Shown here in pieces: positions 51,731-59,368 of a stretch of DNA of 64,000 bases. The first letter of the stretch is position 1, and each line of letters opens with the position of its first letter. The translations under genes and the position numbers were made by a program. The stretch lies in the NCBI RefSeq assembly GCF_002567005.1, contig NZ_NUZU01000037.1, positions 183,108 to 247,107 of the forward strand. Direction: 5' to 3'. Under the pieces are notes generated by a model, which saw only the letters and a list, made by a program, of their open reading frames with translations, searched no databases and was not told the origin of the DNA. The DNA is from Bacillus sp. AFS073361. GTDB taxonomy: Bacteria; Bacillota; Bacilli; Bacillales; Cytobacillaceae.

Positions 51731-52707
51731 TTTATCATTTAGCCGCGATAACCATTGCGTACATTATCGATATGTTTATTGGCGATCCACCCCACTGGCC
51801 TCATCCTGTTAAATGGATTGGTACAATGATTTCATTTCTTGAAAAACGATTAAATAAGGGAAAGTTTAAAAAATGGAAAGGGGTGGGAATGCTCCTTTTT
51901 ATTTTACTCTTTGTTTATTCACTTGTATTCGTTGTAATTTTGGCAAGTTATCGTGTTCAGCCATTTGTTGGGATATTAATAGAAAGTATCATTATATCAA
52001 CAACTATTGCTCAAAAGAGTTTAAAGGGAGCGGCACTAGAAGTCTATCGACCATTAAGTGCAGGGGAACTTTCTGAAGCGAGGAAAAAACTTTCTTATAT
52101 TGTTGGCCGTGATACAGAAAACCTTGATGAGGGTGAAATTGCTCGGGGGGCAATTGAGACGGTGGCTGAAAATACAAGTGATGGGGTGACTGCCCCCATG
52201 TTTTGGGCACTCATTGGCGGGGCACCACTGGCGATGGTTTATCGAGCCACAAATACATGTGATTCAATGGTGGGCCACATGAACGATAGATATAAAGAAT
52301 TTGGCTGGGCTTCTGCAAAATGGGATGATGTGATGAATTGGATTCCCAGTCGATTAACAGGCATGACCATGCTGATTGGAAGTCGACCAGAAAAGACAGG
52401 TTTTAGGCAGGCATGGATGATTTTGTTCCGTGATGCGAAAAAGCACCCAAGCCCAAACAGCGGCTGGGGAGAGGCGGCTGTTGCAGCTATTTTAGGGATC
52501 CAGCTAGGTGGTATCAACTATTACAAAGGAAACTTATCTAACCGCGCAAAAATGGGTGACCCGTTTCAAATAATCCAAGCATCACAGATCCTTGGCGCCA
52601 ATTCTATTCTTAGCAGGACGGTTTTTCTGTTTTTACTACTATTATGGATAGGGGGAATACTCATTGAGTTGGCCATCACATGGATCGAATCCGCAATATT
52701 TATATAA
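51724..52707 (+). CDS. cbiB: Adenosylcobinamide-phosphate synthase CbiB
   Basis: A 327-residue membrane enzyme joining adenosylcobyric acid to aminopropanol phosphate. IIDMFIGDPPHWPHPVKWIG at the start, GAIETVAENTSDGVTAPMFW in the middle and KHPSPNSGWGEAAVAAILGI near the end are family landmarks. ATG 51724 follows AAAAGGAAACGAAC and lies inside the end of the fusion gene. Its 3' end overlaps cobD by 44 bp. Confidence 0.94.
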   Translation: MLVYHLAAITIAYIIDMFIGDPPHWPHPVKWIGTMISFLEKRLNKGKFKKWKGVGMLLFILLFVYSLVFVVILASYRVQPFVGILIESIIISTTIAQKSLKGAALEVYRPLSAGELSEARKKLSYIVGRDTENLDEGEIARGAIETVAENTSDGVTAPMFWALIGGAPLAMVYRATNTCDSMVGHMNDRYKEFGWASAKWDDVMNWIPSRLTGMTMLIGSRPEKTGFRQAWMILFRDAKKHPSPNSGWGEAAVAAILGIQLGGINYYKGNLSNRAKMGDPFQIIQASQILGANSILSRTVFLFLLLLWIGGILIELAITWIESAIFI

Positions 52708-53749
52708 AGCTATGGGGTTAGCGCTCCCAAAGGAGTTTATCGATTTTAGCGCAAATATAAATCCACTTGGTCCACCACCTTCACTAAAGGAAAAGTGGGT
52801 GGATTTTTTTCGAGAAATTCATGTGTACCCAGATCCGTTTGCCATAAAGCTTACGAACATGATTTCAAAAGCAGAACAAACCGAGAGGGATACTATTTTA
52901 ATTGGCAATGGTGGAGCAGAATTGATTACGCTGCTTGGTCGAATGCTTGCTCGCAAAAGAGTCCTTCTCGTCGAGCCGACTTTTTCAGAATATGAAGAAG
53001 TATGTCGGGTCAATCAATGTGAAATTGTCTACCATCAATTAATTGAGCCAGACTTTACATTGAATCTTAGTGATTTACGCTCTAGTCTAGTAGATGTGGA
53101 TGCTTTGTTTTTGTGCAATCCTAATAACCCAACCGGTATTCACTATCCGCCGTCAACAATGATCTCGATTATAGAAGAGTGTGAAAAACGAGATTGCCTT
53201 GTCATCTTAGATGAAGCATTTTTTGATTTTTTAATCGAATATGAATCAGTTGTTCCATACATAAACAAGTTTTCAAATTTAATCATTATTCGCTCATTGA
53301 CAAAGATGTTTGCGATACCAGGTATCCGCTTGGGATACTTAGTCGCACAACCAGCAATAGTTTCAGAACTGAGCAAGCTCCAATCTCATTGGAGCACTAA
53401 TACCATTGCGTTATTAGCTGGGGAGCTTTGTCTTCAAAACGAAGCTTTTATTAAAGAAACACAGGAATATATTGATTGTGAGAGAAAGAGGCTTTTTTCT
53501 TTTTTTTATCACAATAACTATATTGCTTCGTCATCTGATGTAAATTTTTACTTACTACAGGACCCGCATTTACAGGATCAGTTCACATTATTTGAGTTTC
53601 TTCTTCATCAGGGCATCATTCCCCGCCATACTTTTAATTTTCCAGGCTTGGATGGAAGATGGCTGCGTTTTGCTATAAAAGGTCATGAAGAAAATAATCA
53701 ATTAATGGAGGTGTTAGCTAAATGGCGGAATCAACATTCATCTTCATAA
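52664..53749 (+). CDS. cobD: L-threonine-O-3-phosphate decarboxylase CobD
   Basis: A 361-residue PLP enzyme of the histidinol-phosphate aminotransferase fold that makes (R)-1-amino-2-propanol phosphate for the cobamide arm. FIDFSANINPLGPP opens it, LCNPNNPTG binds PLP phosphate and RSLTKMFAIPGIRLGY carries the Schiff-base Lys. The start is TTG 52664 inside cbiB, with a GGGGG upstream. Sequence alone can confuse CobD with HisC; the position between cbiB and cobU decides it. No pduX (threonine kinase) is in the window. Confidence 0.88.
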   Translation: MSWPSHGSNPQYLYKAMGLALPKEFIDFSANINPLGPPPSLKEKWVDFFREIHVYPDPFAIKLTNMISKAEQTERDTILIGNGGAELITLLGRMLARKRVLLVEPTFSEYEEVCRVNQCEIVYHQLIEPDFTLNLSDLRSSLVDVDALFLCNPNNPTGIHYPPSTMISIIEECEKRDCLVILDEAFFDFLIEYESVVPYINKFSNLIIIRSLTKMFAIPGIRLGYLVAQPAIVSELSKLQSHWSTNTIALLAGELCLQNEAFIKETQEYIDCERKRLFSFFYHNNYIASSSDVNFYLLQDPHLQDQFTLFEFLLHQGIIPRHTFNFPGLDGRWLRFAIKGHEENNQLMEVLAKWRNQHSSS

Positions 53750-54294
53750 CGGGTGGTGTGAGGAGCGGGAAGAGCAGTTTTGCAGAGAAGCAAGCAATAA
53801 AATTGGCAAGTAAAACTGGTGGTCGACTTTGTTATCTTGCTACGGGTGTTGCTTCTGATCCAGAAATGCAGGAACGAATTGGAAAACACCAACGGGATCG
53901 CTTAACAGGGGGCTATCAGTGGAAAACATATGAACAGTCCGTTCAAATAGGAAAGATAGCAAATGATTTTAAAGCCGAGGATGTGGTTTTACTAGATTGT
54001 CTTACCACACTATTAAATAATGAACTTTTTTCTTCGGAGCAAAAGTGGGATGAACGATTTTTAACCACGGTTAAAGATACGATCCTCACCGGGATTACTT
54101 CTATAAAAGAACGTGTGGGAACGATGTTAATCGTGAGTAATGAGGTTTTAAATGAGTCCCCCTTTGGCAATGAGATGGTGTTCACTTATGGGCGCTTACT
54201 TGGACAAGTCCATCAGTACTTAGTCAAGGAGGCGGACCAAGTGTTTTTAGTTGAAGCTGGAATTCCGATCGTTATCAAGGGGGCTATATCATGA
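53722..54294 (+). CDS. cobU: Adenosylcobinamide kinase/guanylyltransferase CobU, divergent C terminus
   Basis: A 190-residue CobU. The P-loop GGVRSGKSSFAE and the guanylylated His region (RIGKHQRDR, then YQWKTYE) are intact, as is DCLTTLLNN. The C-terminal motif, usually NEVGxGIVPENxLxRxFRDxxG, is changed here to NEVLNESPFGNEMVFTYGRLLG, so the substrate-side loop is lost. A second CobU-like protein at 57105-57539 shows the opposite pattern. ATG 53722 overlaps the end of cobD. Confidence 0.88.
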   Translation: MAESTFIFITGGVRSGKSSFAEKQAIKLASKTGGRLCYLATGVASDPEMQERIGKHQRDRLTGGYQWKTYEQSVQIGKIANDFKAEDVVLLDCLTTLLNNELFSSEQKWDERFLTTVKDTILTGITSIKERVGTMLIVSNEVLNESPFGNEMVFTYGRLLGQVHQYLVKEADQVFLVEAGIPIVIKGAIS

Positions 54295-55796
54295 AAGGAC
54301 TCATGATTCAGGGGACAGCTTCAGATGTGGGCAAAAGTTTAATCGTCACTGCCCTGTGCCGAATCCTATCTAACGAGGGGGTAAGTGTTACCCCATTTAA
54401 ATCGCAGAACATGTCTAATAACTCATATGTAACGAGAGAAGGTAAGGAGATTGGAAGAGCTCAAGGAATTCAAGCAGAGGCTGCTAGAACAGAGCCATCG
54501 GTATGGATGAATCCGATTCTATTAAAGCCCCGTTCCGCACAGGATGCTGAAATTGTTTACCTGGGGAAAGCGATTGAGACCCTTTCAGGGCGCGGGTATC
54601 GGGATCACTTTTATGAAAAGGGATTAGCAGTGATTAAGGAATCCCTACAGCATCTTGCTGATAAATATGATGTAGTGGTAATCGAAGGAGCCGGCAGTCC
54701 AGTTGAAATTAATTTAAAGGACCGCGAACTTGTTAATATGAAGGTGGCCGAATTGGCGGATATACCAGTTGTCCTTGTTGCTGATATTGATCGGGGCGGA
54801 GTGTTTGCAAGTATTGTTGGCACGCTTGAATTACTGGAACCTAATGAAAGGGAAAGAATCGTCGGTGTGATTATTAATAAATTTCGCGGTGATCTCAGCT
54901 TATTTGAGGACGGAGTTCAGTGGATTGAAGAGAAAACAGGTGTGCCTGTATTAGGTGTATTGCCGTTTGTGGAAAATCATATGATTGATGGCGAGGACTC
55001 ATTATCGATCAGGACCCAATTTGCCTATCCGAAAAAAGGGACACTAGATATTGCTGTCATCCACCTCCCGTTTATTTCAAATTATAGTGACTTGGAGCCA
55101 TTCTTATTTGAAGAAGATGTAACAATCCGCTGGGTCAAGCATGCAAGTGAATTCGGACAACCTGATGCAATTATTATACCTGGTACAAAAAGTACCATCC
55201 GTGATCTGCAAAATTTACAAGATAAACAGTTAGATATTTTAATCAAAAAACATGTGGCAAATGGTGGTTTTATTTTAGGGATCTGTGGTGGGTATCAAAT
55301 CCTTGGCGAAGAATTGATTGATAAATCTGGCAGCGACACAAATATTCCTAACTTTCATGCTAAAGGATTAAGTTTGATCCCAGCGACGACTACTTTTTAT
55401 CAAGATAAAGAAACTAATCCTGTCAATGCCCAGTATCATCAAGCTACTGGATTGCCTGCACATCAACGGTTAGAGGGCTATGAAATCCATTTAGGAAAGA
55501 CTACCTTTTCTAATGAGGCTAAACCATTTTTAACCTTAGCCAACGGGGATGATGAGGGGTATTTCGGAAATGACGGTCAAATTATTGGTACATATCTTCA
55601 CCATCTTTTTCATAATGATGAGTGGAGAAATCAATGGTTAAACATGATCCGGAAAAAGAAAGCACTGCCAGTCCAAGGGGTCAAATCTATTAGCGTGTAT
55701 AAAGATAAACGATTTGATATTTTGGCAGATGAGATGAAAAGTCACTTTAGATGGGATCTGATGAAAAAGCTCATCCATCAATGGGGTACAAAATGA
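54291..55796 (+). CDS. cbiP: Cobyric acid synthase CbiP/CobQ
   Basis: A 501-residue glutamine amidotransferase that amidates four carboxylates of adenosylcobyrinic diamide. The N-terminal ATPase-like part has IQGTASDVGKSLIV and TPFKSQNMSNNSYVT; VLVADIDRGGVFASIVGTLEL lies in the middle. The class I-like triad region shows LGICGGYQILGEEL (Cys) and GYEIHLGKT, with a His in TYLHHLFH. Start ATG overlaps the stop of cobU (ATGA). This step belongs to de novo synthesis, so upstream cbi genes may exist elsewhere. Confidence 0.96.
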   Translation: MKGLMIQGTASDVGKSLIVTALCRILSNEGVSVTPFKSQNMSNNSYVTREGKEIGRAQGIQAEAARTEPSVWMNPILLKPRSAQDAEIVYLGKAIETLSGRGYRDHFYEKGLAVIKESLQHLADKYDVVVIEGAGSPVEINLKDRELVNMKVAELADIPVVLVADIDRGGVFASIVGTLELLEPNERERIVGVIINKFRGDLSLFEDGVQWIEEKTGVPVLGVLPFVENHMIDGEDSLSIRTQFAYPKKGTLDIAVIHLPFISNYSDLEPFLFEEDVTIRWVKHASEFGQPDAIIIPGTKSTIRDLQNLQDKQLDILIKKHVANGGFILGICGGYQILGEELIDKSGSDTNIPNFHAKGLSLIPATTTFYQDKETNPVNAQYHQATGLPAHQRLEGYEIHLGKTTFSNEAKPFLTLANGDDEGYFGNDGQIIGTYLHHLFHNDEWRNQWLNMIRKKKALPVQGVKSISVYKDKRFDILADEMKSHFRWDLMKKLIHQWGTK

Positions 55797-56584
55797 TGAA
55801 GTTCTGGAAAGGTTTTTTAATCGATATTCAATTTTTTACGGCAATCCCGATCAAATTAGAATTGCCAATGGATCAGGAACATCTTAAAAAGGCAGTGCAG
55901 GCATTTCCGCTGGTAGGATTACTACAAGGGATCATTTATTCAGCAATCTTCTATTTTTGTTCGGAATTCACTCCATTTAGCCATCTTGCTGCAGCCCTCT
56001 TACTATGGCTGGCAACAATTTTCTTGACGGGAGGAATCCATCTCGATGGCTGGATGGATGCGAGTGATGCTTTTTTTTCCTATCAAGATCAAGAGAAAAG
56101 GCTTGAAATCATGAAGGATCCTAGGACAGGTGCATTCGGAGTTCTATCCATTTTAGTTTTATTAAGTTGTCGGTTTCTTTTTATTTATGAAAGTACAGTG
56201 AATGTTGAAAACGTACTTTTTATCATTATTGCAATGATTCCGTTTTTAAGTAAAAGTGTTATGGGAGTACTGTTGTTAACCGTGAGGGCAGCCAAAAATG
56301 AAGGTCTCGGAGCGTTGTTCCAAAAAGCAGCGAAACCGCAGTCACTTTGGCCGTATCCTTTTTACCTAATCTGTCTACTGATTTTAGTTAGTTTTTTTAG
56401 TAAAGAATTCTTCATTATAGGTATATTAATTCTGATTGCAGCCTGCTGTACATTTCTTTTTCGCCGAAAAGCTATGAAATGGTTTGGCGGTATTACCGGG
56501 GATGTTTTAGGCGCTGCGGTGGAAGGGATTGAGTTACTATTATGGATGACCGTGTGGTTATTGCACTATTTCGTCATGGAGTAA
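55793..56584 (+). CDS. cobS: Adenosylcobinamide-GDP ribazoletransferase
   Basis: A 263-residue membrane enzyme joining adenosylcobinamide-GDP to alpha-ribazole (phosphate). FFTAIPIKLELPMDQEHLKK near the start, FLTGGIHLDGWMDASDAFFS and KDPRTGAFGVLSIL are the family's core; the usual second Asp pair is present. ATG 55793 overlaps the stop of cbiP in an ATGA; a second Met follows at 55796. The final 43 bp overlap the phosphatase gene. Confidence 0.94.
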   Translation: MMKFWKGFLIDIQFFTAIPIKLELPMDQEHLKKAVQAFPLVGLLQGIIYSAIFYFCSEFTPFSHLAAALLLWLATIFLTGGIHLDGWMDASDAFFSYQDQEKRLEIMKDPRTGAFGVLSILVLLSCRFLFIYESTVNVENVLFIIIAMIPFLSKSVMGVLLLTVRAAKNEGLGALFQKAAKPQSLWPYPFYLICLLILVSFFSKEFFIIGILILIAACCTFLFRRKAMKWFGGITGDVLGAAVEGIELLLWMTVWLLHYFVME

Positions 56585-57153
56585 CCGAAGAAAATAAACG
56601 AAAAGCCTATTTGGGCTGGAGTGATTCCCCCTTATCACCTGAAACAAAGGATCGCGTCAGTTCAAAAAATTATGAGCATTATTATTCTAGTGATTTGCAA
56701 AGATGTGTTAAGACAGGAGAAAGATTATTTTCAAATGCTAGTATAAAACTTATCAAAGAATTACGAGAAATGAATTTCGGTCAATGGGAAGGGAAAACGT
56801 ACGAAGAATTAAAAGAAAATGTTCACTATCGCAACTGGCTGAAAGCTCCTAATTTACATATAACGCCAAAAGGTGAAGGGTATCAGGAATTTACCCAGAG
56901 GGTAGACTCTGGCTGGACAAAAATTACCGACGAGGTTCTTAGATCAGACCTAAAGAGCTGTGCGGTAATTACTCATGGTGGAGTTATTCGTTATCTGTTA
57001 TCTAGGTTTGCACCGGACCGAAAAGAATTTTGGGCCTGGCAAGTAAATCATGATCAAGGGTACGAACTCATTTTTGAAAGAGAAGCACTAAGGAGAGGTG
57101 AACGATGCATTTTATTATTGGAGGTGCCTTTAACGGCAAAAGGGCATGGGTAA
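56542..57153 (+). CDS. cobC: Histidine phosphatase, CobC-like alpha-ribazole phosphatase
   Basis: A 203-residue phosphoglycerate-mutase-fold phosphatase. ALFRHGVTEENKRKAYLG carries the catalytic His, EMNFGQWEGKTYEEL is typical of CobC, and VITHGGVIRYLL holds the second His. In this operon it would remove the 5'-phosphate from alpha-ribazole phosphate or adenosylcobalamin phosphate. Its start lies inside cobS, and its end overlaps the next gene by 49 bp. Confidence 0.88.
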   Translation: MDDRVVIALFRHGVTEENKRKAYLGWSDSPLSPETKDRVSSKNYEHYYSSDLQRCVKTGERLFSNASIKLIKELREMNFGQWEGKTYEELKENVHYRNWLKAPNLHITPKGEGYQEFTQRVDSGWTKITDEVLRSDLKSCAVITHGGVIRYLLSRFAPDRKEFWAWQVNHDQGYELIFEREALRRGERCILLLEVPLTAKGHG

Positions 57154-57539
57154 AGAACACCTATAGCTGTTATGAGAATAAACATTGGGTTTCAGCTTAT
57201 GATGGCCGCTCTATCCCGAAAAATCTAATTGATTTCGACCAAAGAGTGATCATACTTGAAGGAGTAGAAATTTGGCTAAAAGATTTAACTGCGAGATTCG
57301 ATACCGATAAGTGTCGGGAATTCTGGGCAAATTGTTTGGAGGAATGGGACACTTGGGAAAATACAGCCGAGCAGCGTAAGTTAATTGTGATTGGAACTGA
57401 TATATCCAAAGGAATTGTTCCAATGGAGGCAGAAAATAGACGATGGCGGGATGTAACTGGTTGGGCTTATCAAGATATCGCCTCCAAAGCAGAAAAAGTT
57501 GACGTCATTTGGTATGGATTAAACCAAACAATAAAGTAA
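57105..57539 (+). CDS. Short CobU-like protein with degenerate P-loop
   Basis: A 144-residue paralogue of CobU. The N-terminal loop is GGAFNGKRAWV in place of GGARSGKS: Lys stays but the Ser/Thr is Arg. The guanylylated His segment is missing. The C-terminal motif is well kept: DISKGIVPMEAENRRWRDVTGW, then a DVIWYGL strand. It is thus the mirror image of the CobU encoded at 53722-54294. Together they might form one active heteromer, or this one may be regulatory. AGGAG precedes the ATG, inside cobC. Confidence 0.75.
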   Translation: MHFIIGGAFNGKRAWVKNTYSCYENKHWVSAYDGRSIPKNLIDFDQRVIILEGVEIWLKDLTARFDTDKCREFWANCLEEWDTWENTAEQRKLIVIGTDISKGIVPMEAENRRWRDVTGWAYQDIASKAEKVDVIWYGLNQTIK

Positions 57540-57554
57540 AGGGGAATGGAAAAG

Positions 57555-58139
57555 ATGAGAATTTACACAAGAACAGGTGATAAAGGAAAAACGAGCATCA
57601 TCGGTGGAAGAGTAGATAAAGATGATACCCGCGTTGAAGCATACGGTACAGTGGACGAAGTGAATTGCTTTGTCGGTCAGGCTATTCAAGAGCTAGACAC
57701 CCATTTATTTAAGGACGTGCTGGCCGATCTTGAAAAAATTCAACATGAATTATTTGATTGTGGCGGGGACCTTGCAAATGTGACGGCGAAGCGAGAATTA
57801 AAACTTCACCAAGAATCTATTGATTACCTTGAAAAGAAAATCGATGAGTTCATTGAAGAAGCGCCTGAGTTAGAGCGATTTATTTTACCAGGAGGAACCA
57901 AACCATCAGCAACCATTCATATTGCTAGAACAGTGACTAGACGTGCAGAACGATTAGTAGTTAAGTTAGTAAAAGCTGATCCGAAAACATCTGAACTTGC
58001 GTTGATGTATCTAAACCGTCTATCAGATTATTTCTTTGCGCTGGCAAGAGTAATCAACTTCCGATTAAAGGTCAGTGATGTGGAATATGTTCGCAGTGCC
58101 AATGTGTTTAGAGATGGAAAGCGGAAGGAGGAAAAGTAA
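57555..58139 (+). CDS. pduO: ATP:cob(I)alamin adenosyltransferase, PduO type
   Basis: A 194-residue enzyme adding the adenosyl ligand to cob(I)alamin or corrinoid precursors. RIYTRTGDKGKTSIIGG is the ATP loop, VEAYGTVDEVN and KIQHELFDCGGDLAN follow, and RTVTRRAERLVV is the conserved Arg helix. It forms trimers in the family. ATG 57555 has GGGGA 9 bases upstream; ATG 57546 is too close to it. The stop abuts the ECF gene. Confidence 0.95.
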   Translation: MRIYTRTGDKGKTSIIGGRVDKDDTRVEAYGTVDEVNCFVGQAIQELDTHLFKDVLADLEKIQHELFDCGGDLANVTAKRELKLHQESIDYLEKKIDEFIEEAPELERFILPGGTKPSATIHIARTVTRRAERLVVKLVKADPKTSELALMYLNRLSDYFFALARVINFRLKVSDVEYVRSANVFRDGKRKEEK

Positions 58140-58631
58140 ATGAAAGGAAAATGGGTTAGCGGTCTGGCCATGTTAACAGCATTGTCTGTGGTCGGAGCTA
58201 TGATTAAGATTCCAGCGATAGTCGGGAGCGTCGCACTGGATGCATTTCCTGCACTTTTGGCATCAGTTTTGTTTGGAGCAGGGGCAGGTGCAATAGTGGG
58301 GGCATTTGGGCATCTAATATCGGCGTTAATCGGTGGGTTCCCATTAGGGCCCTTGCACTTTTTAATTGCTGGTGAAATGGCCCTGTTGGTTTGGGTTTTT
58401 GGGGTCATGTATAAAAATAATAAATTTTTAGCATGTGTTGTTTTCATCATTGGAAATTCCTTGGTTGCTCCGTTACCATTTATTTATTTAATGAATGTAG
58501 GATTTTATTTGGGGATTATTCCTTCCTTGCTCATTGGCTCCGTCATTAATACGGTCATCGCAATGGTTGCAATTCCCCGTCTCAATTCACTTGTATCTCA
58601 TAGATTGCACAATCAGGATGTTAAACAATGA
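58140..58631 (+). CDS. cblT: ECF transporter S component, probable alpha-ribazole transporter CblT
   Basis: A 163-residue membrane protein with five to six helices typical of ECF substrate-binding components: SGLAMLTALSVVGAMIKIPA at the start, ALDAFPALLASVLFGAGAGA and GFPLGPLHFLIAGEM after it. Direct coupling to the CblS-like kinase and position in the B12 operon match the CblT/CblS pair described in Geobacillus and Listeria. An alternative is a general cobalamin ECF component (CbrT). It would share the ECF ATPases encoded elsewhere. Confidence 0.75.
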   Translation: MKGKWVSGLAMLTALSVVGAMIKIPAIVGSVALDAFPALLASVLFGAGAGAIVGAFGHLISALIGGFPLGPLHFLIAGEMALLVWVFGVMYKNNKFLACVVFIIGNSLVAPLPFIYLMNVGFYLGIIPSLLIGSVINTVIAMVAIPRLNSLVSHRLHNQDVKQ

Positions 58632-59344
58632 GGGATATCGTAACCATTCCTTTTAGTGAGGGGGACTCCCTTATTATTGCATGTGATAATAGCGGAGCCA
58701 TTGGAATGAAGGAGCAGGACCATGTTCATATCTCCTATGATACGGTCGCTTATTACGCATTCAGAGTTTCCGTAATGGAATGTATTGCAGCAGGAGGGGA
58801 ACCTGTTTCAGTGCTGCTCCATAATTTTTGCGGTAATGAACCATGGGATCAGTTAGTTAGTGGAATAGAAAAGGGACTGTCTGAACTAAAGTTCTCAGAT
58901 GTAAGGATAACTGGAAGTACAGAAAGTAACTTTCAACTTCTGCAATCTGCGATAGGGTTAATGGTCTTGGGAAAGAAGTCGTCTGCTAAAATAACTGATC
59001 TTGCTTTCACTAAACACTTGAAAATAGCTGTTATTGGTTTGCCGCTAGTTGGCAACGAAGTAATCGAACTAAACGACCAGGTTGCACCGCTAGCTATTTT
59101 TCATGAGGTGAGTTTGATTAAGGGAGCAATGCTGTGGCCGGTAGGTTCTAAAGGGATCCTGTATGAACTCAATCAAATGTTCCCAAATGAAATGATAACA
59201 CAAGAACGGGTGGTTACTACTGTTGATATCATTAAATCAGCTGGCCCATCCACCTGTTTCATTGTGTGTTTTCAACCCGATCAAGAAGAAATTATCCGAA
59301 AAATCACAGGGGAATTGTTATATACCATAGAAATAAGAAAATAG
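58628..59344 (+). CDS. cblS: AIR-synthase-like protein, probable alpha-ribazole kinase CblS
   Basis: A 238-residue protein with a PurM/ThiL-like ATP-binding fold: IACDNSGAIGMKEQDHVHIS near the start (metal and phosphate loop), a VMECIAAGGEPVSVLLHNF stretch and ITGSTESNFQ in the middle. It is shorter than ThiL or SelD and lacks their cysteine motifs. Gene overlap with the ECF S component (ATGA) and the B12 context fit CblS, which phosphorylates alpha-ribazole so that cells without CobT can finish cobamides. The assignment rests on context plus fold. Confidence 0.75.
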   Translation: MRDIVTIPFSEGDSLIIACDNSGAIGMKEQDHVHISYDTVAYYAFRVSVMECIAAGGEPVSVLLHNFCGNEPWDQLVSGIEKGLSELKFSDVRITGSTESNFQLLQSAIGLMVLGKKSSAKITDLAFTKHLKIAVIGLPLVGNEVIELNDQVAPLAIFHEVSLIKGAMLWPVGSKGILYELNQMFPNEMITQERVVTTVDIIKSAGPSTCFIVCFQPDQEEIIRKITGELLYTIEIRK

Positions 59345-59366
59345 CACCGTCAGGGGTGCTATTTTC
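59337..59366. terminator. Bidirectional terminator between cblS and the class A PBP gene
   Basis: AAAATAGCACC and GGTGCTATTTT form a perfect stem around GTCAGG. Confidence 0.9.
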
Positions 59367-59368
59367 TA

